From positions 342,292 through 406,291 of the forward strand of contig NZ_CP034186.1 in NCBI RefSeq assembly GCF_003860465.1: 64,000 nt of DNA, given 5' to 3'. A program made the translations under genes and the position numbers. Each line of letters opens with the position of its first letter. Positions within the stretch are counted from its first letter, which is position 1. Of the stretch, positions 36,552 through 44,981 are shown one piece after another. The DNA comes from Deinococcus psychrotolerans. Its GTDB lineage: Bacteria; Deinococcota; Deinococci; Deinococcales; Deinococcaceae. The notes under the pieces were generated by a model. It did no database searches. It was not told the DNA's origin and was given only the letters and a program-made list of their open reading frames with translations.

Positions 36552-37570
36552 ATGACCATCACCGATCCCCTGATGCTTCAAGAAACCCGTGAGGCCCCCC
36601 AGGTCATTGCCCGGCAATTCCGTGAAAACGCGGCCCTGAGTAAGGCCCTGGCGTCTGCTCTCCGTGAACGCCGCCCGGCCTACGCCGTCACGGTGGCGCG
36701 GGGCAGCAGCGATCACGCCTGCACGTTCCTCAAGTACGCTCTGGAAACGCAGTTGGCCCTTCCGGTTGCCAGCTTGGGGCCGAGTGTCCACACCCTATAT
36801 GGAGCGCGCCTGAACCTGAGCGGCGCACTGGTGATTGCCGTTTCGCAGAGTGGGGCCAGCCCGGACGTGGTGGAAAACGTGCGGATGGCGCGGGAAGGCG
36901 GGGCCACCACGGTTGCCCTGGTGAATGTCGAGGACAGCGCCCTCGCCCATGAAGCGGAGTTTGTTCTTCCACTGCGTTGCGGCGAGGAGCGGGCGGTGGC
37001 CGCCACCAAGAGCTGACTGCCTTGCTGCCCGTGATCGCCGATCTGAGCGGGGACACCGCCCTGGCCCAGATGCTGCCCAGGCTGCCCGAGTTGCTGGAGC
37101 CTGCGCTGGAGCTGGAAGAGGACGCCCGCGAACTGGCGGCGCGTTACCGCTTCGCCAGCAACCTGCTGGTGCTGGCCCGTGGGTTGCACTTCGGCGTGGC
37201 GCAGGAGGCGGCGCTGAAGCTCAAGGAGACGTGTGGCATTCACGCCGAGGCATACTCGGCAGCCGAGTTCAGCCACGGCCCCAAGCGTCTGCTGGCCGAG
37301 GGCCTTCCCATTCTGGGCTTCCAATCTACGGATGCGGCGGCGGACGCCACAGCGCAGGCCTACGCAGAGCTGTCCCGAGGCGGCGCGGACCTGCGCACAC
37401 TGGGGCCTGCTGAGGGAAGCACCCTGACCACCCCGGACACCGGACACGCCCTGACCAACCCGGTGTCGAGTGCGCTCGCCTTTTACCTGTTCGCCGCGCA
37501 CCTGGCGCTGCACCGGGGTCTGGATCCCGATGCCCCACCACTGCTGCAAAAGGTGACCCAGACCCGCTGA
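36552..37570 (+). pseudogene. SIS-domain aminosugar isomerase/deaminase, frameshifted
   Basis: An ATG at 36552 after GGAGGA opens a GlmS-isomerase-like (NagB-II/AgaS type) protein. The first SIS domain (VTVARGSSDHACTFLKYALE, AVSQSGASPDVVENV) ends at AVAATKS-stop at 37013-37015. The second half (LTALLPVIADLSGD, EAYSAAEFSHGPKRLLA) follows in another frame to 37570. Relatives have about four more residues between TKS and LTALL, so a deletion of roughly 10-13 bp, not a single base, probably broke the gene. An intact version would convert glucosamine 6-phosphate to fructose 6-phosphate, the last step of sialate use. Confidence 0.75.
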
Positions 37571-37596
37571 ACGCGGACCGTTCCTCAACACTGGTT

Positions 37597-37969
37597 TTAT
37601 CGGCGTGAAGTCTCCGGCCAGAAGTGGACCACGAGGAACGGAAAGCTGGGCTGACGCTGTTTCTCACCCAGGGGCGGTGCCGTCGGCAGTTGGCTGACCA
37701 TCACGTACAGCGCGTTGTCCGAACCTGGAATCACGTTATCGGGCCAGTACAGATCGCACACGCTGGTACGAACGGTTGGCTGGGCCGACGCAGCCGATGG
37801 CGTATCTCCCAATCTCGGTGAGATGCAGGTTGTCCGCCGCGTCCATCCACATTCCGCCTGCATTGAGCCGGTCGGCGTAGCGCTGCTGTAACTCGTCGTC
37901 ATCCAGACTCTCGTCCAGTAGATCACGGGTCCGCAGACGCCAGATGGACTCTCCTGTCAGCGGTCCGTA
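37597..37969 (-). pseudogene. Unrecognised gene fragment next to an IS
   Basis: The reverse strand from 37969 reads YGPLTGESIWRLRTRDLLDE and continues to GGMWMDAADNLHLTEIGRY, stopping at 37736. Another frame continues with DLYWPDNVIPGSDNALYVM and ends HFWPETSRR at 37597. The two stretches look like one protein interrupted by a frameshift near 37740. The 5' end is cut by the IS at 37971. I recognise no family. Confidence 0.35.
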
Positions 37970-38805
37970 GTAACCAGTTGTGCGGGTTTTGAGATTCGGA
38001 GCGAAAAGGTCGCCAAGTGCATCTTAAAAACATCTTCGCTGACCCAGCCGAACCATTCGCGTGACCAGGCCAGCAGGACATTGAAGACTGCGGCCACATA
38101 TGCGAGATGAGCCGTGAGGTACGCCTCACGGCGGTGATCCATTCGTTTGAGATTCACCACCCTGGTCAGTAAGGAAAACGCCGTTTCCACCTGCATCCGT
38201 TCGTTCCAGGTTCCCTTCTTGCAAAGCTTGAGATTCGCTGGAACCAAGGTTTTCTCTGCGCTTCGGTATCCCCAATCGGCCAGCACGATGGCCTGTTCAC
38301 CGACGGCCTTGACCAGGGGATAGAACACCTGATCGTGACGGTTCATCGGTGCCCAGCTGAAATTCACGACCTCACCGAGGTCGTTCAGAACGCAACACCA
38401 TTTGATGCCGACACTCCAACGCCCTTTGTCCTTGCTCTTTCTGACGAGTGAATGCTGTGCTCGTCCCTGCTGCCTAGGGTGGAGAAGTTCAACCGGATAG
38501 CTATCTATCACGACAAAAAACGAAGGATCGCCCAGGAAGTTAGCACACAGCGCTGCGTGTTTCGTGATCAGTCAGGAAAGGCGAGAACGTTCAGGCAGCC
38601 TGGGAAAAAGGGCAAGGTAATCACGGGACAGCCAGCGGTAAAACGCCTTGAAGCCAATACATTTCAGGCCGAACAGCATGCCGAGGGTCACGATCTCACT
38701 GGGATGCAGCTTGGACAGCGGATGCTGTCCAAGTCCCCCTAAGCGGTCATCGATTTGAACGAAGAGGTGTGTGATGATGTCAACCGTTGAGGGAAGGGTT
38801 TGCAC
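37957..38805 (-). pseudogene. DDE transposase with an in-frame stop
   Basis: One continuous reverse frame from the GTG at 38805 to 37957 (282 codons) is broken only by TGA at 38572-38574. The upstream part (LHPSEIVTLGMLFGLKCIGF, then FPRLPERSRLS) and the downstream part (ITKHAAL, then FFVVIDSYPVELL, WSVGIKWCCVLNDLG and MQVETAFSLLTR) together form an IS982/IS4-like DDE transposase; family assignment is tentative. R-S-R-L-S followed by an expected Arg (CGA to TGA) suggests a single C-to-T nonsense change. The frame ends outside the terminal inverted repeat, in flanking DNA. It is unlikely to be active unless the stop is suppressed. Confidence 0.7.
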
Positions 38806-38867
38806 CGCCTGAGGATGCGCTTCTGGCGCACCCTCACCCCCGACTGCTTAACCCGCACAACTGGTTA
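37971..38867 (-). mobile_element. Insertion sequence (IS982/IS4-like), 897 bp
   Basis: Perfect 18-bp terminal inverted repeats (TAACCAGTTGTGCGGGTT) lie at 37971-37988 and, reversed, at 38850-38867. The transposase frame fills the interior on the reverse strand. The bases flanking the two ends share no duplication, and the interrupted chitinase does not continue on the far side. A deletion or recombination next to the element is therefore likely. Confidence 0.75.
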
Positions 38868-39503
38868 AATACCCCATTGACTGAAGTACGCCACCCGTTT
38901 CAGTCCACCCGTGGGCGGTGGAGTGGTTCCGGTGCCGCTGGAGATATTGACGGTGACGCTGGTCGAAGCGGATTTGGTATTGCCGGCTGCCTTGAAGGTC
39001 TTGGCCGTATAGGAGCGTGTGCCGTTCTGGGCAGACGTGACCGCTTCGGACGCGGTGTAAGGTGCCGTGGTGTCGGTATTCAGCAAAGTGGTGCCGCTGT
39101 AGAACTCGACCTTGCTGACCCCAACGTTGTCGCTCGCCGAGGCACTCAGGGTGACGTTGCCTACGGTGGTGACGCTGCTCGGAGACGCGCTCAGCGAGAC
39201 ACTGGGCGCGGTGGTATCGCCACCGGGTAAGGTTGTGCCGCACGTACCGCTGACCACACCCCAGGGCTGGCCACTGCCGGACGGGCCACTGTGGATCGCA
39301 CGGGCGTCACCTTGCGTCCACCAGTTGGCTTTATAGGTGATGCCGCCCGCGCTGGCGGTATAGGCGGTCGTGGCATTCCAGGCCGCGCAGGTCAGCGCCT
39401 GGCTGCTCAATGAGTTTGAGCCTGGTGTCGGTGAGGTGCTGCAAGCGGCCAGGGTCAGGATTAGAGTCAGGAAACTCAAAGCGGACAAACGGAAGTGAGA
39501 CAT
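38865..39503 (-). pseudogene. Chitinase-like secreted protein, truncated by an IS
   Basis: The reverse-strand gene starts at ATG 39503 after GGAGG and encodes a lipoprotein-type signal (LTLILTLAACSTSPTPG, lipobox LAAC). A carbohydrate-binding CBM5/12 module follows (AWNATTAYTASAGGITYKAN, WWTQGD), then a Big/Ig-like domain (APSVSLSASPSSVTTVGNVT) and a Thr/Pro linker. The start of a GH18 catalytic domain, KRVAYFSQWGI, is cut off because the IS end supplies TAA (38867-38865). No GH18 continuation is found beyond the IS. The remaining 212-residue product could bind chitin but has no catalytic part. Confidence 0.75.
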
Positions 39504-39712
39504 AGACTCTGTTCCTCCAAGTACGTTGAGTACCGCAATAAACTAAGAGTCACCCGGCCCGGAATTGGGAAAGTGTACGTTTTGGTTGCGTGACGTAAAG
39601 ATAACTTTTTTCTCCATTACGCGTAGGGATTGAAAATTATTTTCTTCATCAAACTCCATTACACCCCGGCACCTTGACCCACGAATCCGACGGAAGGCGC
39701 GGGGAGACAGCG

Positions 39713-40009
39713 TCACAGCTTCAACTGCCTTTGCAGCTTGGCCATGCGCCGGGCCACTTCGTCCGGCGGCAGCAGGTTCGTTTCTAGTTCACGCGGGGCT
39801 TGCAGCTCAGCCTCCACGAACTGGCGGGTCTGCTTTCCGGGCTGGCCGTTCGCAGTCAGGCTGCGCACCTGGCAGCTGTGCCCGAACCCGGCTTCGTGTC
39901 AGATCATCTCGACGACACCCCGGCGCTAGCGGGCGTTGCGGCCTTCGAACCACGTGACCGCGTCGCCGATTCTAAACTCCGCACCCCGATCAAGAGCAGG
40001 CTCGTGCAT
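39713..40009 (-). pseudogene. Decayed small plasmid-type gene 1
   Basis: One reverse frame from ATG 40009 to TGA 39713 reads MHEPALDRGAEFRIGDAV, TWFEGRNAR, stop, RRGVVEMI, stop, HEAGFGHSCQVRSLTANGQP and ends KLQRQLKL. The amino-acid pattern is clearly coding, but TAG and TGA interrupt it. The G-D-x-V-T-W motif suggests a KOW/SH3-like small domain. No function is known to me. Confidence 0.45.
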
Positions 40010-40233
40010 GGGAGCCGCCCTGCCGACCCCCGTGCGCCGGTCCCCTGCAGCGCTGAGGCGTCGCTCGACGATCGTCTTGGCGGGTTGCCGCTCACACTAG
40101 GGCCACACCATGTACCAGGTAACGCCCTCAGCTGTCCGCACCTCCTCAACGACGCCCCGGCCTCATGGCCGCTGAACATCTCCCGCCACCTCACCAGATC
40201 GCCAGACTGAGAACAGGGAGCTGGGCTGATCAT
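40010..40233 (-). pseudogene. Decayed small plasmid-type gene 2
   Basis: From ATG 40233 the reverse strand reads GDLVRWREMFSGHEA. After a frameshift it continues GVVEEVRTAEGVTWYMVWP, a TAG stop, then CERQPAKTIVERRLSAA, in frame with gene 1. It resembles gene 1 in organisation (G-D-x-V, then GVVEEV), suggesting an old duplication. The gene is inactivated by one frameshift and one stop. Confidence 0.4.
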
Positions 40234-40385
40234 GCCAGCCTCTCCCGGCCCAGCACGGCCACCCGCTCAGCCACTGCCTGATTCCAGCGCTCCCGCTCGC
40301 CCACACGGCCGGAAGTCTTCATCCACAATCGTCCGGCCGACCTCGGAGGCCACCCACTGCGTGAGCGACTCGGCCTAACGCCCTA
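40230..40385 (-). pseudogene. Decayed small plasmid-type gene 3 (fragment)
   Basis: The reverse strand reads ESLTQWVASEVGRTIVDEDF and, after a frame change, GRVGERERWNQAVAERVAVL, ending GRERLA with a TGA that overlaps the ATG of fragment 2. It has no recognisable start. The three fragments form a former small operon, now broken. Confidence 0.35.
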
Positions 40386-40488
40386 AAACATGATGTCGAA
40401 GACGGTGTTGCACTCCCTGATTTCAGCGAACTTACCTCTAAAATGGCCTACTGCACGGAATTCAGGAATTGAGACCAGCGCAATTTGC

Positions 40489-42771
40489 TCAGGCAGACCA
40501 CACCACCGCCCCGCGCGCAGCCTCTTCGAGCGCAGCATTCACCCTGGAAAACGGGCGGATCCCGAAGAAGTGCTCAGCGCTGTACGGCGAAGGGTGGGCC
40601 GATTCCAGAATGACGTGCTGCGGGGCCGTGATGAGTTTTGCCTTCTTGCGGGCATACGCGCCCCACAATACGAACACCACCCGCTGCGGCTGAGCGTTCA
40701 CCGCCCGAATCACGGCGTCGGTCAGCGGCTCCCAGCCCTGATTCGCGTGGCTGTTGGGTTGGCCCGCCCGCACCGTCAGCACGGCATTGAGCAGCAGCAC
40801 ACCCTGAGTGGCCCAAGCCGTCAGATCGCCATTTCGGGGAGGCGTGATACCGAGGTCGTCGTGAAGCTCCTTGTAGATGTTCTGCAAACTCGGTGGCACC
40901 CGCACGCCAGGCCGCACGCTGAACGAGAGACCCTGGGCTTGACCGTGTCCGTGATACGGGTCTTGCCCCAGAATCAGCACCTTCACCTCTTCCAGTGGCG
41001 TCAACCGCAAGGCGCTAAATACGTCCGGCGCAGGCGGGTAAATGGCATGCTCGGCCCGCTCGCGCACCAGGAAGTCTTTAAGAGCGTGGAAGTACGGTGC
41101 GGCGAACTCGGCGGCGAGGGCTTCTCGCCAAGAATCTGGCAGGCCTGCGATATGAATGGGCTTACCAACGCTTTGAGCGCCGCCGAAGAGGGCGGGCTGA
41201 GCGGCACTGACCAGCATGGGTTTCGGCGGTTTGGACGTCACCTTGACGGGCTTGGGCGGCAAGCCTCGCGCTACTCGCTCCGCCCGCATGACTGCCTTCT
41301 TGCGGCTGCCGTGCAGGGCGTAGACCCGCCGCGACTCAGGTTCAAACTGAGGCTGAGCACGGGCTGCCATGATTTTGGCTTTGGCAGCCCGCGCCGCTTT
41401 TCCCTCGTCCACAATGGGAGTCGGGTAGTTCAGGCGGCTCGACCCGCTCCACTCCCAAGGGGCGTGAATGAAATCACTGGGCGCGTCCTGCAGTTCCGGC
41501 ACCCAGCAGCGGATGAACTCCCCCGCTGGATCTTGCTGCTTGGCCTGACGAGTGGGTGAGTAGATGCGGACACGGTTGATGCCCACCACCGCGCTCTGCA
41601 TCTGCATCTGTGACCAATGGATGCCGGGTTCATTGTCAAGCCACTGCCGCGCCAGAAATACACCGGTGGGCCGCCAGTGCAGCCACAAGTGCTGCGAGGC
41701 AAAACTCACCAGCATGGCCCGCATCCTGAAATTGAGCCAGCCGGTCGCCACCAGCATCCGCATGCAGGCATCGATCAGTGGGAAGCCGGTTTGCCCGTGT
41801 GCCCAGCGGTCAAAAAACTCAGGGTTCCAATCATGCTCGCGCAGGCCGTCAAAGGCCCGATTGAGATTTTGGAATTCCATCTCTGGTTCAGATTCCAGCC
41901 GCTGGATGAAATGGCAGTGCCAGTGTAAGCGGCTCTCGTAGCTCCTGAGTGACCTGACCCAGCGCGGGTCGGTTGCAGGATCTCCGCTAACGGCGGCCAA
42001 GCGTTGCCGAGTGGCGTGCAGCGTTTCCCTGAGTGACAACGTACCGAAGGCCAGCGGAGCGCTCAGCCGTGAGCAGGCGATTTCAGCGCTCAGGGGACTG
42101 CTCATCTCGCGCATGTAGTTCACGCCGCGCACCATCAGGAAGCTACTGAGCGTATCGCGGGCCGCCCGTTCGCCACCGGGTAGGATCGTCTGTTGGCTGG
42201 GCGCGACGCCAAGCTCCGCGTGGGTTTGCAAGCCCTGCACCGCGAGAGCCGTACCGATCAAAGCAGTGGGCGGCAGCAAGGGCGGCGACCCTAGTCGCTC
42301 TTCCCAAGTGTCAGCCCAGCCGTCGCGGTTGGTCATGCGGCGCACCACGCCGTTTTGCGGCAACTCGTGGAAAAGAATGCTGCGCTCTCGCGCCCAAGCC
42401 CGCACCCGTTGGTCACGGGCGTAACTCACGGCGTTGCCGGTTTCCTCGTGTGCCCAGATGCCGCTGATGCCGACTTCCTCCCGCAGCGCTTCCATCACAC
42501 TGACCGCCTCACCCACTCGCACGATGAGCGGCGTGCCGAGTTCGCGTAGCCGCTCACTGAGTTCGTGCAAACAGTCGTTGAGGTACATCAGGTGGTGTCC
42601 GGCGAATTCCTCATGGGCCAGTTGCTCCGGCTCGTAGATGTACAGCGGCAAGACCGGCCCGCGTGCGGCGGCCTCCACCAGCGGGGCATGGTCGTTGATT
42701 CGCAGGTCTTTCTTAAACCAGACGAGTTGAACAGGCTGAGGGATTAAGTTAGATACAGACAGAACCGACAT
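40489..42771 (-). CDS. Fusion of cryptochrome/photolyase-family protein and uracil-DNA glycosylase
   Basis: The ATG at 42771, with AGGAG 11 bases upstream, gives 760 residues in one uninterrupted frame. Residues about 10-500 are a cryptochrome/photolyase-family protein: VQLVWFKKDLRINDHAPL at the start of the antenna domain, then the FAD domain with WLNFRMRAMLVSF and HWSQMQMQSAVVGINRVRIY. A basic linker (about 500-543, Arg/Lys/Pro-rich) leads to a complete family-1 UDG. GQDPYHG at 602-608 holds the catalytic Asp, and HPSPYS at 726-731 is the DNA-intercalation loop with its His. The fusion would combine light-dependent dimer repair, or light sensing, with uracil removal. Exact photolyase class is unclear. 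Confidence 0.88.
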   Translation of the reverse strand: MSVLSVSNLIPQPVQLVWFKKDLRINDHAPLVEAAARGPVLPLYIYEPEQLAHEEFAGHHLMYLNDCLHELSERLRELGTPLIVRVGEAVSVMEALREEVGISGIWAHEETGNAVSYARDQRVRAWARERSILFHELPQNGVVRRMTNRDGWADTWEERLGSPPLLPPTALIGTALAVQGLQTHAELGVAPSQQTILPGGERAARDTLSSFLMVRGVNYMREMSSPLSAEIACSRLSAPLAFGTLSLRETLHATRQRLAAVSGDPATDPRWVRSLRSYESRLHWHCHFIQRLESEPEMEFQNLNRAFDGLREHDWNPEFFDRWAHGQTGFPLIDACMRMLVATGWLNFRMRAMLVSFASQHLWLHWRPTGVFLARQWLDNEPGIHWSQMQMQSAVVGINRVRIYSPTRQAKQQDPAGEFIRCWVPELQDAPSDFIHAPWEWSGSSRLNYPTPIVDEGKAARAAKAKIMAARAQPQFEPESRRVYALHGSRKKAVMRAERVARGLPPKPVKVTSKPPKPMLVSAAQPALFGGAQSVGKPIHIAGLPDSWREALAAEFAAPYFHALKDFLVRERAEHAIYPPAPDVFSALRLTPLEEVKVLILGQDPYHGHGQAQGLSFSVRPGVRVPPSLQNIYKELHDDLGITPPRNGDLTAWATQGVLLLNAVLTVRAGQPNSHANQGWEPLTDAVIRAVNAQPQRVVFVLWGAYARKKAKLITAPQHVILESAHPSPYSAEHFFGIRPFSRVNAALEEAARGAVVWSA

Positions 42772-43181
42772 GGCTTTATTGTCTCCTAAGCTGAATGATG
42801 GTTCCGTAGGCCAACAGCCTGATCTTTTGACCTCTGCCCTCTGACGCCAGCAGAATGCAGTGCCAGCCAGCCGCTCTCTACTCTTGTGACAGCGATCAGT
42901 CTCTATGGTTCGTTTTTGTTGAACATGACGACCAAAATCCCATTGACTGACTGAAGTGGACACAGCGGACGCAGCTGATATTTGAACTTCACCGGGGGAA
43001 GGTGACAGCACCCTGCCCGGTCGAGACGCTACGTACAGCTTGAGCAGCGCAGACGATCTCCGCCCCAACATGGGTTTGAAATTTTGTGAGCCAAAAGCCG
43101 ACAGATACGCCGCTCGTCATCGGCCCCACCCTGCTGCCCCGATCCGGCACCCTAGTGGTAGCTTTCAATCATTCAAAATGA
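42772..43181. other. Intergenic region between photolyase and parA
   Basis: I see no gene in this stretch. It separates divergent transcription units and must contain promoters for both; no consensus boxes stand out. Confidence 0.4.
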
Positions 43182-43218
43182 CTTTCTTTCTATCTTTCTT
43201 TCAAGTAAGCTTTCTTTA
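43182..43218 (+). promoter_or_regulatory. Iterated CTTTCTTT motifs before parA
   Basis: CTTTCTTT occurs at 43182, 43194 and 43210, spaced 12 and 16 bp apart, the last touching the parA ATG. The same word is found inside the inverted repeat after the parB-like gene (44050-44065). This fits operator or centromere sites bound by the ribbon-helix-helix partner. Confidence 0.5.
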
Positions 43219-43775
43219 TGACAGAACGGATTTCAGTACTTTCGCGCAAGGGTGGCGTCGGCAAAACGGTCAGTGCGATCTACACGGCGGCGCTGCTGGC
43301 TGCGCAGGGCAAAGACGTGTGCATCCTGGATAAAGACCCGGAAGGCAGCGCAGGCGCGTGGGCTCGGGCGGCGGGCGACTTGCCTTTTCCCGTTTACCCG
43401 GAAGGGAAGCAGGCTGCGGCCCTCAAACATGCTTGGGTGGTCATTGACACGCCGCCCAACGATCCTCGTGCGCTCGGTGACGCGGCGCGGCTGGCGACCC
43501 GTGTGCTGGTGGTCGCCAAATGCAACGCCCTAGAAGCAGACCGATTGGTTCCGACGCTCGACGCACTGATGGCTTCGGGCTTCAGTGGCCCCTGGGGCAT
43601 TTTACTGACCCAAGCAAGGGGCGGCCTCGGTAGGGAGATGAAGCTGGCATTGGAAGAAGAGGACTTGCCGGTGTACGGCGTCATTCCACATCTCATCAAA
43701 TACGAGCGGGCCTTTGGCACCTTACCCGACGATCTGAGCGAGTACCACAATGCATTGTTGGGGGCGTTGGCATGA
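43218..43775 (+). CDS. parA: ParA-type partition ATPase
   Basis: The 185-residue protein is a short ParA/MinD-family ATPase. RKGGVGKTVSAIYTAALLA is the deviant Walker A, ILDKDPEGSAGAW follows, WVVIDTPPNDPR is Walker B and VLVVAKCNALEADRL the later strand. Short ParAs without an N-terminal helix-turn-helix (type Ib) usually pair with a small ribbon-helix-helix ParB and act on repeats near the operon. That is what is seen here: the partner overlaps by 4 bp and pyrimidine-rich repeats flank the pair. It segregates plasmid copies using ATP and nucleoid DNA. Confidence 0.9.
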   Translation: MTERISVLSRKGGVGKTVSAIYTAALLAAQGKDVCILDKDPEGSAGAWARAAGDLPFPVYPEGKQAAALKHAWVVIDTPPNDPRALGDAARLATRVLVVAKCNALEADRLVPTLDALMASGFSGPWGILLTQARGGLGREMKLALEEEDLPVYGVIPHLIKYERAFGTLPDDLSEYHNALLGALA

Positions 43776-44032
43776 CGGGGGACCGGAAGAAGGGTGTGAG
43801 TATCGGCGCGGCCATGAAGCAGCGCATGGGCAGTCAGGAGGAGACGCCGGTGCAGGTACACGTCCCCGATCCCGTCCCGCTGAAGACCGAAGAAACGGAC
43901 GTCCTCGAATCATTTAACACCCGTCTGCCGCGCAGTTTGCAGCGCCGCTTGAAGGTGTACGCCGCTGAGGAGGGCGTCAAGATTCAGGATGTGGTGCAAA
44001 GGGCATTAGAGGAGCATCTGGGCATGATATAA
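43772..44032 (+). CDS. ParB-like ribbon-helix-helix DNA-binding protein
   Basis: The ATG at 43772 overlaps the parA stop (ATGA). The 86-residue protein has a disordered, charged N-terminus and a C-terminal ribbon-helix-helix: FNTRLPRSLQRRLKVYAAEEGVKIQDVVQRALEEHL (about 48-83). This is the architecture of type Ib ParB (ParG/omega-like), which binds the centromere and stimulates ParA. Its stop codon lies inside the inverted repeat at 44024-44065. Confidence 0.8.
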   Translation: MTGDRKKGVSIGAAMKQRMGSQEETPVQVHVPDPVPLKTEETDVLESFNTRLPRSLQRRLKVYAAEEGVKIQDVVQRALEEHLGMI

Positions 44033-44065
44033 AGAAAGATATAAAGATTTCTTTCTTTATATCAT
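44024..44065. repeat. 16-bp inverted repeat after the partition operon
   Basis: ATGATATAAAGAAAGA (44024-44039) is the exact reverse complement of 44050-44065, with a 10-base A/T-rich loop that itself repeats TATAAAGA. The T-rich right arm could terminate transcription. Shared CTTTCTTT words with the region upstream of parA suggest a centromere or operator instead, or in addition. Confidence 0.6.
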
Positions 44066-44145
44066 CACGAAACCGAGCCGGGTTCGCCCGTTTCGCTGGC
44101 CGAGCGTAAAAGAGACTTAGTAAGGAACTCTTGTAAGGTGTACAA

Positions 44146-44460
44146 ATGACCTCTATCACCGCCAAAATCACCAGCAAGGGGCAAGTGACGCTGCCGCGCG
44201 AAATCCGTGAGCGGCTCGGCGTACATGATGGCGACCGCGTGCGTTTTGAGTTAGAAGGCGGCGCGGTGGTGCTGTATCCGCAAAGCGATACGCCCAGTTT
44301 TGAAAGCATGATCGGCCTCGCCAAGCAGCTAGCAAGGCAAGACGCCCAGCGCGTCATCGACCAACTCCGGCACGACCCGGCAGATCGGGCAGCTTTGGAC
44401 ACGGCTCCAGTGCACCCGCGTATCACGGTACTCACCGACCTTTCGGTGGATGAGACTTGA
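44146..44460 (+). CDS. AbrB/SpoVT-type antitoxin
   Basis: The 104-residue protein begins MTSITAKITSKGQVTLPREI and continues RERLGVHDGDRVRFELEGG, the classical SpoVT/AbrB swapped-hairpin DNA-binding domain. The C-terminal half is helical and acidic, typical of an antitoxin tail that wraps the toxin. Its stop overlaps the TTG start of the PIN gene. It would neutralise the PIN toxin and repress the operon; the toxin, however, is now frameshifted. Confidence 0.85.
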   Translation: MTSITAKITSKGQVTLPREIRERLGVHDGDRVRFELEGGAVVLYPQSDTPSFESMIGLAKQLARQDAQRVIDQLRHDPADRAALDTAPVHPRITVLTDLSVDET

Positions 44461-44967
44461 GCACTGCGCTCGACAGCAATGTGCTGCTCTCGCTGTGGAA
44501 CGCCGAACCCACCGCGCCGAAGCTGGCTGCCGCGCTTGATAAGCTGGCCGCTCAGGGAAGATTGGTGATCTGCGGGGCGGTGTACGCCGAACTGTACGGC
44601 TTTTATCCCGATTTAGAGGCGCTGCCTGAGGACTTACGGCGTCAGCGCCGATCCGCAGATGCCGCTGAGTGCCTGGCAGCGGGCAGGCGAGGCCCACGCC
44701 GCCTACAGCGCCCGCCGTCAGGTGAGTGGGGAAGGGCTGCCCCGGCGCATGCTGACCGACTTTCTGATCGGCGCGCACGCCAGCACCTTCGGCCACACCC
44801 TGCTGACCCTTAATACAAGTGATTACGGCGACTTTCCCGAAGTGCCACTGCTGACAGTGGCCCAAGAATTCTTGAGCGCGTTTCCTTCGTCTGAACCCCT
44901 GCTGACTTCTTGGGCAGAACGGACGCCCATGAGGATGCCTGCCCGCTGCGCTCTTGTCGCCGTGTAG
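44457..44967 (+). pseudogene. PIN-domain (VapC-like) toxin, frameshifted
   Basis: The start TTG overlaps the antitoxin stop. The first part, LDSNVLLSLWNAEPTAPKL to ICGAVYAELYGFYPDLEALP, holds the first PIN Asp and the E of AELYG. Near 44638 the frame changes; the rest (ADPQMPLSAWQRAGEAHAAY, then LTDFLIGAHAS and LNTSDYGDF with later acidic residues) is in another frame. The normal end is near PEVPLLTV at about 44,858. Codons after that come from an IS6 remnant and a hairpin insertion. The toxin should be inactive. Confidence 0.75.
44909..44946 (+). repeat. Hairpin insertion copy C1 (38 bp)
   Basis: Starts CTTGGGCAGAACGGACGC and ends GGATGCCTGCCCGC, with T on both sides. It splits the IS6 reading QER/SQQGFRRRKR exactly. 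GGGCAG pairs with CTGCCC at its ends. Confidence 0.78.
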
Positions 44968-44981
44968 ATCGATGTTCCTGT

